Source: Leifsonia psychrotolerans
GTDB lineage: Bacteria > Actinomycetota > Actinomycetes > Actinomycetales > Microbacteriaceae
Length of the DNA: 64,000 nucleotides
Direction: 5' to 3'
Assembly (NCBI RefSeq): GCF_013410665.1
Contig: NZ_JACCFM010000001.1
Span: 372,001-436,000, forward strand
In this document: positions 25,389 through 35,140 of the stretch, in pieces
Position numbering within the stretch: the first letter of the stretch is position 1
Layout: each line of letters begins with the position of its first letter
The notes under the pieces: model-generated
What the model was told of the DNA's origin: nothing
Seen by the model: only the letters and a program-made list of their open reading frames with translations
The model's database searches: none
Program-made: the position numbers and the translations under genes

Positions 25389-26285
25389 CTAGAACAGGTC
25401 GAGTTGCTGGGCCGTGTCTTCGATCTTCGTCATTCGGGCGCGCGCGGGCTCGCCGATCTGTGTGACGAGTGCTTCGAACAACGCCTCGATGAGAGCCATG
25501 ACGGGAACGACCGAGTCAAACGGCCCACGCTCCGACGTGACGCTCGTGAGCACTGAGTCGGCGTCGGAGACACAGGGCGACACCCATTGATCCGTCACCA
25601 GCACGATGGTGGCGCGTTTGGACTTCGCGAATTGCACGAGATCGCGCGTCTCGGCTTCGTAGCGGCGAAAGTCGAACGCCACCAGCACGTCTTTCGGGCC
25701 GAAGCCCGACATGACCGATGCCCGCAGGCTGCCCATCGTCGGCACCATCTGAACGTCGCCACGTAACTGTTGCAAGCTTGCCGAAAAGTACTCGGCGAGG
25801 AATCCGCTGTAGCGCCCACCGATGATCGAGATGCGATTGCGTGGCTGGGCGAGTGCGGCGACGGTCGACTCGAAGTCGTGGGCGGAGAGACCGGCGAAGG
25901 TGGCACGGATATCCCCAGCGGAGTGCTCGCCCAACTCACCCAGTTCGTCGGGTGCCACCACGCGACGGCTGCGGTTGGTGCGTTCATACAGTGCAGCGGG
26001 TGACGCGCTGCGATGTTCGAGCTCGTCGCGCAGTGCCCGCTGCACGTCGGGAAATCCGCGGTAGTTGAGCTTGGTGGCGAAACGTACCACGGTCGCGCCG
26101 CTCACGCCGGCGATCTCGGCGAGAGCCGCGACGGTCTCGAAGCCGGCGACGGGGTAGGCCGCAAGCAGCGCCCGGGCCACTCGACGTTCGGCGGGAGTGC
26201 ACTCGCCCATGCGTTCGCGGATGCGCGCAGCAACCGAGTCTTCCGTACCAGAGACGGGCTCCCGACGTTGGCTATCACGGCTCAT
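25389..26285 (-). CDS. MurR/RpiR-family transcriptional regulator
   Basis: A 298-residue regulator. The N-terminal RpiR helix-turn-helix is LAEIAGVSGATVVRFATKLNYRGFPDVQRAL (about residues 55-85), and the C-terminal SIS domain (ISIIGGRYSGFLAEYFSASLQQL to DADSVLTS) binds a phosphosugar or related ligand in known members. The ATG at 26285 overlaps the end of the peptidase gene by 11 bases; a GTG at 26315 would add 10 residues. It is cotranscribed with the M20 peptidase and divergent from the peptide ABC operon, so it most likely controls both from the palindrome at 27877. Confidence 0.87.
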   Translation of the reverse strand: MSRDSQRREPVSGTEDSVAARIRERMGECTPAERRVARALLAAYPVAGFETVAALAEIAGVSGATVVRFATKLNYRGFPDVQRALRDELEHRSASPAALYERTNRSRRVVAPDELGELGEHSAGDIRATFAGLSAHDFESTVAALAQPRNRISIIGGRYSGFLAEYFSASLQQLRGDVQMVPTMGSLRASVMSGFGPKDVLVAFDFRRYEAETRDLVQFAKSKRATIVLVTDQWVSPCVSDADSVLTSVTSERGPFDSVVPVMALIEALFEALVTQIGEPARARMTKIEDTAQQLDLF

Positions 26286-27537
26286 GGCGGATCGGATTCC
26301 CCTCAGTAGATGCACTCACAACGATTGCGTCGCGTGTATGCGCCGCAGGGGCCAGGTCGACAACGCCGTCGGCTGCGCCGAGTGTATCAATGAGCGTCGC
26401 CAGCATGGCGACGCGCCGCGGCACCGAGTCGAGGTCGAGCCACTCGCCGGGACTGTGATCGCCGCCGCCCACTGGGCCAAGCCCATCGAGCGTGGGGATG
26501 CCGAGCGCAGCGACCCGGTTCGCGTCGGAGACCCCGCCGGTGTGAGCCGTCTCGATCGTGAAGCCGAGACGATCGGCGATCGCTACAGCCTGCGCTGCAA
26601 TGCGCTCGCTTGCCGCAGTTGGTTCCATCGGCGGGCAGTGCTCGAAGTGAAGGATTTCGACCGTGGTTCCGGCGACGATCGGCGCGGCCACCCGCTCACG
26701 GATCCGCTCGATCGTGGCGTCGAGTGACGCGGCCGCGGTCGCCCGAACCTCGACATGAAGCTGTGCCCGATCAGGCACGATGTTCAATCGATCTCCGGCA
26801 CGCAGCACACCCACGTTCACGCTCACCCCGCTCATCCGATCGGCGAGGCTGTGGAGAAATACCGTCAGATGCGCGGCTTCGAGACCCGCGTGAGCACCGC
26901 GCTCGGGTTCGATGCCCGAATGCGCCGCGAGGCCGCGCACCTCGAGTTCGAGGTCGACGACCCCCTTGCGGGCAGTCACAATGTCACCGTTTTCTCGGGC
27001 GCACTCGAGACAGAGTGCAGCGTCGGCCCCGGTCACAGCCTGCAGAATTGCCGGTCCGCCGACCGGTGAACCGACCTCTTCGTCGGGGGTGAAGACGAGC
27101 ACGAGTTCGCCAAACCGTTCGTTGCCGGAGGCGATCAAATGCTGGGCCGCGTGCAAGCCGGCGGTGATCCCCGCTTTGTCATCGGTGACGCCGGGCCCAT
27201 GAGCTCGTCCAGATTTCAGCGTGAAAGGGCGCGCGGCTGCGTCGCCCCGCGCAAAGACCGTGTCCATGTGCGCGAAAAGCACGATGCGCTTCACACCGGT
27301 ACCGCGGCGCCGACCGATCAGCACGTCACCATACTGGGGCTCGGTCGTAGCAGGCCGGCGCTGCCGCTCGATCGAGAATCCGAGGCGCTCGAGTCGGGCC
27401 GAGACCCAATCGGCCACACGGTTGACCCCGTCGGCATCGAGAGAACCCGAATCAATGGACACGAGCTCGGCAAGGTCTTTCACATAGTCGCTCTGCGCAG
27501 CTTCAGCGCGGCGAAGGAGTTCGGCCGCAACCGTCAT
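26275..27537 (-). CDS. M20-family metallopeptidase (glutamate carboxypeptidase-like)
   Basis: A 420-residue cytoplasmic enzyme. Zinc ligands and catalytic residues stand in order: HMDTVFARGD (His, catalytic Asp), VTDDKAG (bridging Asp), PDEEVGS (general base Glu and ligand Glu), CLECARENGD (ligand), and GGGDHSPGEW (last His). The insert domain begins GLAAHSGIEPERGAHAG. The pattern is closest to the carboxypeptidase G2/ArgE-DapE group, which removes C-terminal amino acids or acyl groups from dipeptides and N-acyl amino acids. With a peptide-type importer opposite, it probably hydrolyses the imported compound. Confidence 0.9.
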   Translation of the reverse strand: MTVAAELLRRAEAAQSDYVKDLAELVSIDSGSLDADGVNRVADWVSARLERLGFSIERQRRPATTEPQYGDVLIGRRRGTGVKRIVLFAHMDTVFARGDAAARPFTLKSGRAHGPGVTDDKAGITAGLHAAQHLIASGNERFGELVLVFTPDEEVGSPVGGPAILQAVTGADAALCLECARENGDIVTARKGVVDLELEVRGLAAHSGIEPERGAHAGLEAAHLTVFLHSLADRMSGVSVNVGVLRAGDRLNIVPDRAQLHVEVRATAAASLDATIERIRERVAAPIVAGTTVEILHFEHCPPMEPTAASERIAAQAVAIADRLGFTIETAHTGGVSDANRVAALGIPTLDGLGPVGGGDHSPGEWLDLDSVPRRVAMLATLIDTLGAADGVVDLAPAAHTRDAIVVSASTEGNPIRHEP

Positions 27538-28070
27538 CGTGCCTCACCCCATGATCCGGCGGGCACCGACGCGGCACCGAGGTGCGCGTATTGCGAAGTG
27601 ATCATGACGTCCTTCTCGGAGGGGGACCGTGCGGCGTTCTCCGCCACCGGCCATTGAAACAAACATTACAGATTCTTCTAGGAATCGGTCAAGCGCAATA
27701 TGCCGTTCGGAGTGTCTGTGCATTCTGCCCGTGAATTGTGAGAGTTTTGGCGAATCAAGACTGATTTTCGGGGAAACGCTCTCGTTTTCTGGCCCGGGCC
27801 GCGCTCCGCTTCGTGCGCGACAGGAGTTCACCTTTTGGACACAACCATTTCAGCGGTTGCAGCAATACCCAAGTTATGAAATGATTCGATCACTTCATCG
27901 TCGAGGAGAATCGGAGGGGTTGTGCGCGCACCACTACAGCCAGCACCCGGCTTCGTGCCGCTCCCGCTTCGCCGCGGCCCACAGACCACCTGGGCCGAAG
28001 GTGAAGGCTGCGAAGTCTTGTCGATCTTGCTCAGCTCAGCACCGACCACCCGATAAGGAAGGCACACTAC
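27538..28070. promoter_or_regulatory. Divergent control region of the peptidase/regulator and peptide ABC operons
   Basis: A 533-bp AT-richer stretch with no convincing gene. Its main sign of control is a 21-bp inverted repeat at 27877-27897: arms TGAAATGAT and ATCACTTCA (8 of 9 pairs) around TCG. A shorter palindrome AATCA-N4-TGATT is at 27753-27766. Both are candidate sites for the RpiR regulator. The ABC operon starts at 28071 behind GGAAGG. Confidence 0.55.
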
Positions 28071-29705
28071 ATGCCCAGTTTTTCCCACGATCACCGGGAT
28101 GCAGCACCGCGTCGTCGCGCTCTGGCCCGGCGTGCGACAGCCGCGACCGCCGCCTTGGCGGCCGGCGCCCTCATTCTCACCGGCTGCGGCTCGTCAACCG
28201 GCGAGGCCGGCTCAGGCGCGGCAACCGGTGTCGTCAACGTTGTCTCCCCGGCACAGCCCGAGAGCCTCGACCCGCAGATCTCAACCGACTCGATCATGGC
28301 TGAAATCACGCTGCCCGTCTACGAGACGCTTGTCACGGTCGACAGCGATCTCGCCGTGCAGCCGATGCTGGCCGAATCATTCGAGCGCAGTGAGGACGGC
28401 CTGGAGTACACGTTCATGCTCCGCAAGGGCGTGAAGTTCCAAGACGGCAGCGACCTCGACGCCGATGACGTGGTCGCATCCATGAACCGCTGGGATCGAG
28501 TGTCGATCGCGGCACAGGAAGCGTTCGCCGGCGCTGAATGGACCAAGGTAGACGACCTCACTGTCACGCTCACCGTGCCGAGCGCCAGCTTCCTCCACCT
28601 GCTCTACCTGTCGAACGTCACGACCGCGTATTCCGCGATCCTGCCGTCGGAGGTCATCGAGAAGGTGGGTGACAACCCGATCGAGGACCTCGCTGACTTC
28701 ATCGGAACCGGCCCATACAAGATCGCGAGCTGGGACGCCGACCAGTCGATCGTGATCGAGAAGTGGGACGACTATCAGCCCCGCGCCGAAGCCTCCAGCG
28801 GCTTCGCCGGCGCCAAGGAAGCCACCCTCGATCAGGTGATCTTCAGCTTCGTGCCCGACGCCTCAACTCGCTCGCTGGGCATCCTGTCCGGCCAATACGA
28901 TGCAACGACTGAGTTGCCCTTCGACAGCCTGGACCAGTTCACGGAAGACCCCAACCTCGTGCTGGGCACCTACCTCGTCGGACCGATCAACCTCGTTTAT
29001 AGCGACGACCCGGCGAGCCTGTTCTCGAAGGTCGAGAACCGTCAGGCCGTCAACACTGCCCTCGACCGTGATCCGATCATGCTCGGGGCCGTGGGCTCGG
29101 CGGACCTCTACGACCTCGTGCACCACAACATGACCCGCGAGAAGGAGCCGATCTGGAACACCGAGATCGGCAAGGCTGACTTCAACCAGCACGACGTCGA
29201 GAAGGCGAAGAAGATGCTGGCTGACGGCGGCTACACTGGCCAGCCGGTCAGGCTTCTGGCGAATAAGGACTACACAGAGGCCTACAACTCCGCGGTTGTC
29301 GTGGCCGAGCAGCTGAAGGGGCTCGGTATGGATGTCACGCTCGACGCCTACGAATGGGGTGCGTTCAGCGAAAAATGGCGTGAGCAGCGCGACGAGTGGG
29401 ACCTCGTCGTATTCCCGTTCAGCAGCGAGGTCGACCCGACGCAGACCATCGGCTTCTTGCCCGGTCGGGCCGGCTACTTCGACGGACCCGAGCTGCAGGA
29501 ACTCCTGACGCGCTTCCGGGCCGCCCCCACCCAAGAAGATGCGAGCATGATCTACGACGACATGCAGACATACATCGAGAAGACGCGACCGATGAGCCGC
29601 ATCGGTGATGCTCACAACGTCTACGCCGCGAAGAAGGGCCTCGACCTGCCCTGGTTCAGCGAGCACTTCGTGTGGTGGAACGCGGGCTGGGCGAAGTCCT
29701 CCTAA
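28071..29705 (+). CDS. Peptide-type ABC transporter substrate-binding lipoprotein (SBP_bac_5)
   Basis: A 544-residue lipoprotein. The signal ends in LAAGALILTGC (lipobox LTGC, about residue 40). The family 5 fold is clear: QPESLDPQISTDSIMAEITLPVYETLVTVDSDLAVQPMLAESFERSEDGLEYTFMLRKGVKFQDGS is the N-terminal signature, and RQAVNTALDRDPIM the hinge region. The family carries oligopeptides, glutathione, nickel chelates and some opines or sugars. It is the first gene of an operon that runs to 36594; GGAAGG precedes the ATG. Confidence 0.93.
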   Translation: MPSFSHDHRDAAPRRRALARRATAATAALAAGALILTGCGSSTGEAGSGAATGVVNVVSPAQPESLDPQISTDSIMAEITLPVYETLVTVDSDLAVQPMLAESFERSEDGLEYTFMLRKGVKFQDGSDLDADDVVASMNRWDRVSIAAQEAFAGAEWTKVDDLTVTLTVPSASFLHLLYLSNVTTAYSAILPSEVIEKVGDNPIEDLADFIGTGPYKIASWDADQSIVIEKWDDYQPRAEASSGFAGAKEATLDQVIFSFVPDASTRSLGILSGQYDATTELPFDSLDQFTEDPNLVLGTYLVGPINLVYSDDPASLFSKVENRQAVNTALDRDPIMLGAVGSADLYDLVHHNMTREKEPIWNTEIGKADFNQHDVEKAKKMLADGGYTGQPVRLLANKDYTEAYNSAVVVAEQLKGLGMDVTLDAYEWGAFSEKWREQRDEWDLVVFPFSSEVDPTQTIGFLPGRAGYFDGPELQELLTRFRAAPTQEDASMIYDDMQTYIEKTRPMSRIGDAHNVYAAKKGLDLPWFSEHFVWWNAGWAKSS

Positions 29706-29788
29706 CCCGCTGACGGGCCGGGCCGGCGTCTCGAACGTCGTCCCAGCCCGATACCGCATCCGTCAGACTCTGCCGACCCGGAACCCCG

Positions 29789-30739
29789 ATGCTCACATTC
29801 ATTCTCAAGCGGCTCCTCAGCCTGGTGCCCGTGCTCTTTGTGGTTTCAGTGGTGATTTTTGCCCTCATCCATCTCACCCCGGGTGACCCCGCACGCCGTA
29901 TCCTCGGGCAGAAGGCCGCTGATGATCAGGTTGCGGCCCTGCGCGAGAGCATGGGCCTCGATCAGCCCATCGTGAGCCAATATCTGAACTGGGTCGGCGG
30001 GCTCTTCCGGGGCGACCTCGGGGATTCGTACTTTCTGCGCAAGAGCGTGGTGGCGGCCATCAGCGACAATGCGGTGCCGACGCTGCAGCTCGCTTTCATC
30101 GCGATCATTGTCGCGATCCTGCTCTCCGTGCCGTTCGGCACGCTCGCCGCCCGTTTCCGTGGCGGTGCCCTGGACCACTCGGTACTCGGCTTCACGCTGG
30201 TGGGTATGACGGTCCCGAGCTTTGTGCTCGCGCTCGGCATGATGCTGTTGTTCGGCCTGACACTGCGGTGGCTGCCGCTCTCTGGCTATGTCAATCCGGT
30301 CGACAATTTTGTCGAGGGGATGCGCACCCTCATCATGCCGGGTGTCGCTCTCGGCGCGATCACCGCCGCGCTCATCACCCGCACCACCCGTGCCGCGGTT
30401 CTCGACGTGCTCGGCGCTGACTACATCGACTCGGCCCGTTCCCGAGGCGTCACCGAACGACGCCTGCTCTTCACCCACACACTGAAGAATGCGAGCCTGC
30501 CGGTTCTCACGATTATCGGCCTCTCATTGGGCTCACTCGTCACGGGTGCAGCCGTCACGGAGACCATTTTCAATATCCCCGGCCTCGGCCAGCTGCTCGT
30601 GACAGCGATCTCTCGACGGGACTATCCCATCATCCAGGGCGTGATTCTGTTCGTCACACTCGTGTATTTGCTCACCAATTTGCTGATCGATCTGCTCTAC
30701 GGCATCGTCGACCCGCGCGTGCGCGTCGGAAAGGCCTGA
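29789..30739 (+). CDS. Peptide-type ABC transporter permease, DppB-like
   Basis: A 316-residue inner-membrane permease with six predicted helices. The N-terminal LTFILKRLLSLVPVLFVVSVVIFALIHLTPGDPA is the family hallmark, and the EAA-type loop is DSARSRGVTERRLLFTHTLKNASLPVL. It follows the binding protein by 83 bp and is 5 bp from the next permease. Confidence 0.94.
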   Translation: MLTFILKRLLSLVPVLFVVSVVIFALIHLTPGDPARRILGQKAADDQVAALRESMGLDQPIVSQYLNWVGGLFRGDLGDSYFLRKSVVAAISDNAVPTLQLAFIAIIVAILLSVPFGTLAARFRGGALDHSVLGFTLVGMTVPSFVLALGMMLLFGLTLRWLPLSGYVNPVDNFVEGMRTLIMPGVALGAITAALITRTTRAAVLDVLGADYIDSARSRGVTERRLLFTHTLKNASLPVLTIIGLSLGSLVTGAAVTETIFNIPGLGQLLVTAISRRDYPIIQGVILFVTLVYLLTNLLIDLLYGIVDPRVRVGKA

Positions 30740-30744
30740 CACAG

Positions 30745-31731
30745 ATGACTGAGAACGACGCTCCGTCGACGGAGTCAACATCGCTGCCGAGCCCGACCCT
30801 GCTTTCGAAGCGCTCTGCGCCCTCCCGTCCCTCTCTCTGGCACCGCATGCTCGGCACGACCGGGCTCATGGCAGGGATGATCGTCATTCTGGTGATCCTC
30901 GTGGTCTCGTACGTTCTGCCTCCGCTTCTGCACCTCGATCCCTATGCGGTCGATCCAGTCAATCGGCTTGCACCGCCCTCGGCGGAGCACCTCTTCGGCA
31001 CTGACAACTTCGGCCGGGACCTCTTCGCGCGAATCGTCTCGGGGGCCTCGACGTCACTTCTGGTCGGCTTCGTCGTCGCACTCGTCAGTGGCGTGCTGGG
31101 AGCGCTGATCGGCGTTGCGGCGGTCTTCAACCGCATGCTCGACTCGATACTCATGCGTATCTGCGACGGCCTGATGGCGATCCCGGCGATCCTGCTTGCC
31201 GTGGCCCTCGCCGCCGCCCTCGGCCCGAGCGTGACAAACCTCATCATTGCTCTCGCGATCGTCTACACCCCGGGGATCGCTCGGCTGGTGCGCTCGCGGG
31301 CCCTCGCCTCAATGAGCGAGACATTCGTGACCGCCAGCCGCATGCAGGGGGGTCGGATGCTGCACATCATGTGGCGACACATTCTGCCCAACACCCTTTC
31401 CGTTCTTGTCGTGCAGGCGACCTTCACCTTCGCCGAATCGATCATCACCGAAGCCGCAATGAGCTTTCTCGGCGCCGGCGTGCCCGCACCGCACGCCAGC
31501 TGGGGAAACATTCTCTACGACGGCAAGTCCGTGATCATGCAGGCACCGCAGATGATCCTCATCACGAGCGCGTTCCTCATCGTCACCGTGCTGGCACTCA
31601 ACCTCATCGGCGACGGCCTGCGCGACCTGGTCGATCAGCGCTCGCAGGCGCTCGTCAGCAAGCCTGGCATCTTCGCCCGACTCGCCGCGACCGTCACACC
31701 GAGCCGTTTCCGCGGGAGGGACCTCCGATGA
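30745..31731 (+). CDS. Peptide-type ABC transporter permease, DppC-like
   Basis: A 328-residue permease. After about 40 polar residues comes the first helix (GLMAGMIVILVILVVSYVLPPLL) and then the family signature LAPPSAEHLFGTDNFGRDLFARIVSGASTSL. The EAA loop is SETFVTASRMQGGRMLHIMWRHILPNTL. Its stop overlaps the start of the ATPase gene (ATGA). Confidence 0.94.
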   Translation: MTENDAPSTESTSLPSPTLLSKRSAPSRPSLWHRMLGTTGLMAGMIVILVILVVSYVLPPLLHLDPYAVDPVNRLAPPSAEHLFGTDNFGRDLFARIVSGASTSLLVGFVVALVSGVLGALIGVAAVFNRMLDSILMRICDGLMAIPAILLAVALAAALGPSVTNLIIALAIVYTPGIARLVRSRALASMSETFVTASRMQGGRMLHIMWRHILPNTLSVLVVQATFTFAESIITEAAMSFLGAGVPAPHASWGNILYDGKSVIMQAPQMILITSAFLIVTVLALNLIGDGLRDLVDQRSQALVSKPGIFARLAATVTPSRFRGRDLR

Positions 31732-33455
31732 CCAACCCCCCATCACCCCTGTCGATTGAGGGACTCTCCCTCCGTATCGATACCCCTCAGGGCGTCGTGA
31801 ACGCCGTGAACGGGGTCAGCCTCGAGCTCGCGCCGGGGGAGATCCTCGCCATCGTGGGCGAGTCCGGATCCGGCAAGACACTGACCGCCCGCGCTGTGCT
31901 TGGTCTGTTGCCGGCTCGCACGCGCACGGAGGGTGCGATCCTACTCTCCGGATCCGACGTGCTGACCGCCGGTCCGCAGGAGCTACGTCGCATGCGTGGG
32001 GGCGAGGCCGCGATGATCTTTCAAGAACCGTCAACCGCACTGAACCCCGTGTTTCGGGTGGGCTGGCAGCTCGAGGAAGGCTTGCGCGCTCACGGTGTCA
32101 CCGATCGAACCGAACGTCGCCGCCGCGCCCTCGAGATCGTGCAGGCCGTCGGGCTTCCCGAGGCCGAACGTCGCATCGACGACTACCCGCACCAGTTCTC
32201 CGGCGGGCAAAAGCAGCGCATCATGATCGCCATGGCGCTGGCTCTTCGCCCCTCGGTGATCATCGCCGACGAGCCGACAACCGCACTTGATGTCACCGTG
32301 CAGGCTGAGATTCTCGACCTTTTGCGTGAGTGCCGTGACAGCTTCGGTGCGTCGATCGTGCTGATCACCCACAACATGGGTGTCGTCGCAGATCTCGCCG
32401 ATCGGGTCGCCGTGATGTACCGCGGCGACCTTGTTGAAGTTGCCCCCGTTGATGAACTCTTCCGGGCCCCACGCGAGGAATACACGCGGCAGCTGCTTGC
32501 CGCCGTTCCACGATTGGGCAGCGGACGCGGTCTCGGCGAATCGTCAGCGGGGACGGCGTTCTCTGCGACGCCCGAACCTGCACCATCTGCTGCCCTCGCC
32601 TCACCGGCCGTGCGCCTCCAGGGGCTCGACATCGTCTACCGCTCTGCTTCCGGAAAAAACCCGGTTCGGGCGGTGCGCAGTGTCGATCTCGAGATCGGGC
32701 GGGGCGAGGTCGTCGGCCTGGTGGGCGAGTCAGGCTCGGGAAAATCCACGATCGGGCGGGCCATCGGTGGCCTCGAACCCATCGCGGGCGGCACCCTTGA
32801 GGTGTTCGGTGCCGACATGCGTCGCTTGCGCGGCCGCGCGCTCAGCAGGATGCGCAAGCGCATCGGCTTCGTTTTTCAAGACCCTGCAGCCTCGTTCAAC
32901 TCGTTCATGACCGTCGAACAGTGCATTACCGAGCCAATGCGCATTCATCGGATGCCCGGGGGCACCGCGGCGCACCGCGCGCGTGCCCTGGAGCTGCTGG
33001 ACGCTGTCGAACTGCCGGCCGCATTCGCTGCCCGCTATCCGTTTGAACTCTCGGGCGGTCAGCGCCAGCGCGTCGGCTTGGCCCGCGCGCTCGCCCTCGA
33101 ACCCGAGCTGGTGATCGCCGACGAGCCGACCTCAGCCCTCGACGTCTCGGTTCAGGCGCGGGTGCTCGAGATCTTCAGCTCCCTGCAGCGCGAACTCGGC
33201 TTCGCCTCGCTCTTCATCAGCCACGACCTCGCGGTGGTCGAGCTTCTCGCTCATCGCGTCGGCGTGCTGTATCGCGGGGAGCTTGTTGAACTTGGTGAAA
33301 CGGCGCGGGTGCTGCACTCGCCCCAACACGCGTACACCCAAAGACTTATCGCAGCGGTCCCCGTGCCCGACCCTGACGTGCAGCGACGTCGACGCGCCCA
33401 CCCCGATCGGGCAGCCGCCGCCCCACTCCTGCTCGCAGAGAAGAGCCCCGCATGA
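31728..33455 (+). CDS. Fused dipeptide ABC transporter ATPase (DppD-DppF type)
   Basis: A 575-residue protein with two complete nucleotide-binding domains joined end to end. Domain 1: Walker A GESGSGKT, signature SGGQKQRIMIA, Walker B VIIADEPTTALD. Domain 2: Walker A GESGSGKS, signature SGGQRQRVGLA, Walker B VIADEPTSALD. The joining region is Ala/Ser/Pro-rich (SSAGTAFSATPEPAPSAALASPAV). The ATG at 31728 overlaps the stop of the permease; the frame open further upstream is within that permease gene. One polypeptide therefore supplies both ATPase sites. Confidence 0.93.
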   Translation: MTNPPSPLSIEGLSLRIDTPQGVVNAVNGVSLELAPGEILAIVGESGSGKTLTARAVLGLLPARTRTEGAILLSGSDVLTAGPQELRRMRGGEAAMIFQEPSTALNPVFRVGWQLEEGLRAHGVTDRTERRRRALEIVQAVGLPEAERRIDDYPHQFSGGQKQRIMIAMALALRPSVIIADEPTTALDVTVQAEILDLLRECRDSFGASIVLITHNMGVVADLADRVAVMYRGDLVEVAPVDELFRAPREEYTRQLLAAVPRLGSGRGLGESSAGTAFSATPEPAPSAALASPAVRLQGLDIVYRSASGKNPVRAVRSVDLEIGRGEVVGLVGESGSGKSTIGRAIGGLEPIAGGTLEVFGADMRRLRGRALSRMRKRIGFVFQDPAASFNSFMTVEQCITEPMRIHRMPGGTAAHRARALELLDAVELPAAFAARYPFELSGGQRQRVGLARALALEPELVIADEPTSALDVSVQARVLEIFSSLQRELGFASLFISHDLAVVELLAHRVGVLYRGELVELGETARVLHSPQHAYTQRLIAAVPVPDPDVQRRRRAHPDRAAAAPLLLAEKSPA

Positions 33456-35140
33456 CGCTGCCAACGCCGTCCACCGAGATCCGCCCGGATCTCGTGTTGC
33501 TCGCGGGGCGCGTGCGCACCGGACTCGGTTCGGCCGCTGACGCTGCCGAGACGGATGGGACAGGCCGAGAAACACTCCCGTTCGACGCGGTCGCCGTCCG
33601 CGGTCGACACATCGTCGCGGTTGCTCGCCGCGCGGATGTCGACGGCTGGAACACGAGCGCTGCCGAGATCATCGACCTCGGCGAGTCCACGATCACGGCG
33701 GGCTTCGTCGACGCACATGTGCACCCTCTGTCGGGCGCCGAGTCGCGTCACAATGCCCTGATGCTGCACGACTGCGAAACCACCACTGAGGTCGCCGAAC
33801 GTATTGCGGCCTTTGCGGCCGAACGCGGGCCCGAGGAGTGGATCCGCGGATTCGGCCTCTCGTTCGACATGTTTGTCGGCCACGAGATCACGAACGAGCC
33901 GTTCGCCCGGGCCTTCGGCGGCCGGCCGGGTTACCTTTTGCTCTTCGACGGGCACTCGATCATCGCGAGCCCGCGCGCGCTCGAACGTGCAGGCATCGAC
34001 GGAACCCGTGACTTTGGCAACAATTCGTCGATCGAGGTGTACGCCGACGGCACTCCCACGGGGTACCTCATCGAATCGGATGCCGAGAGTCTTGTCACCG
34101 ATCTGTACCCGCGCATGCCCGTTGAGGCACGCGTCACAGCGGTGCAGAACAAGCTCGCCGAGTTCGCTGCGAGCGGATACACCTCGCTGCATCAGATGAA
34201 CATGGAAGAAGGGGACCTCGATGTGCTGCGTGCCCTCGAGGAGTCCGGCGAACTCCCGGTGCGTGTGCGGGTCTCCCCGCTGTGGCGGGCGAGCGATCCC
34301 TGGGCCGAGACACTGCGCCGCATGATCGCCCTTCAAGGGGTCAGTGGGCGCCGCTGGCACGTCGAGGGAGTGAAGTTCATGCTCGACGGCAGCATCGACA
34401 ACGGCTCGGCGTGGCTGTTCGAAGCCGACACGCACGGCGGCGGACTCGAACCGTATTGGACGCCGAGCGCACAGTTCACCCACGCCATCCACGCCCTCGC
34501 TGAGAGTGGCGTGCCGACGGCCACCCATGCGATCGGGGACAAAGCGGTGGAGTTTGTGCTCGATGCGGTGCAGTCGCTTCCGTCCCACGCCGCCAACACC
34601 CGTCATCGGATCGAGCACGTCGAGACCATCCCCGACGCGCTCGTGCCGCGCTTTGCCGAACTGGGCGTCACCGCAAGCATGCAGCCGATCCATGCCTTCG
34701 CGCAGCGCGCCGACGGCTGCGATATGTGGACCACACTGCTCGGACGCGACTCGGAGCGTGCGGCGAACGGCTGGCGAATCGCCGACCTGGACCGGTCCGG
34801 TGCGATCGTGGCGCTCGGCTCAGACTGGCCGGTCGAGGAGTTTGACGGCCGTAAGATTTTCGCCGCGAACGTCACACGGCACCGGCATGGTTCCGACCGG
34901 CCCGCCGTCGATCCGCACCAGGCGCTTTCGCCCGAGCGCACTCTTCGGGCACTCACCCGCAACGGTTGGGCGTCGATCGGGCATCCGGGTGAAGGCGTGG
35001 TCGCCCCGGGTGCACGTGCCGACCTGGCGGTCTTCGCCGACGATCCGCTCTCCACAGATCCCGACCGCTTCGCCGAGAGCCGAGTGCTCCTGACCGTGGT
35101 CGACGGGCAGGTTGCCCACCGGGATTCGAGCCTCGCGTGA
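33452..35140 (+). CDS. Amidohydrolase, YtcJ-like (first of two)
   Basis: A 562-residue metal-dependent hydrolase of the YtcJ/amidohydrolase 3 group. The metal-binding HxH appears as FVDAHVHPLSG; the barrel continues with THAIGDKAVEF (His), RIEHVETI (His) and LGSDWPVEEF (metal-binding Asp). Family members hydrolyse C-N bonds in N-acyl amino acids, formamides and cyclic amides. It overlaps the ATPase stop (ATGA), so it belongs to the import operon and presumably opens the imported compound. Confidence 0.9.
   Translation: MTLPTPSTEIRPDLVLLAGRVRTGLGSAADAAETDGTGRETLPFDAVAVRGRHIVAVARRADVDGWNTSAAEIIDLGESTITAGFVDAHVHPLSGAESRHNALMLHDCETTTEVAERIAAFAAERGPEEWIRGFGLSFDMFVGHEITNEPFARAFGGRPGYLLLFDGHSIIASPRALERAGIDGTRDFGNNSSIEVYADGTPTGYLIESDAESLVTDLYPRMPVEARVTAVQNKLAEFAASGYTSLHQMNMEEGDLDVLRALEESGELPVRVRVSPLWRASDPWAETLRRMIALQGVSGRRWHVEGVKFMLDGSIDNGSAWLFEADTHGGGLEPYWTPSAQFTHAIHALAESGVPTATHAIGDKAVEFVLDAVQSLPSHAANTRHRIEHVETIPDALVPRFAELGVTASMQPIHAFAQRADGCDMWTTLLGRDSERAANGWRIADLDRSGAIVALGSDWPVEEFDGRKIFAANVTRHRHGSDRPAVDPHQALSPERTLRALTRNGWASIGHPGEGVVAPGARADLAVFADDPLSTDPDRFAESRVLLTVVDGQVAHRDSSLA

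Noticed and set aside
27544..27831. 95-codon minus-strand frame in the RpiR/ABC control region
   Set aside because: No family pattern, lies over the candidate operators and AT-rich promoter sequence, and has no ribosome-binding site.
27629..28303. 224-codon plus-strand frame overlapping the start of the binding-protein gene
   Set aside because: It runs into the lipoprotein gene in another frame and has Arg/Ser-rich shadow composition.
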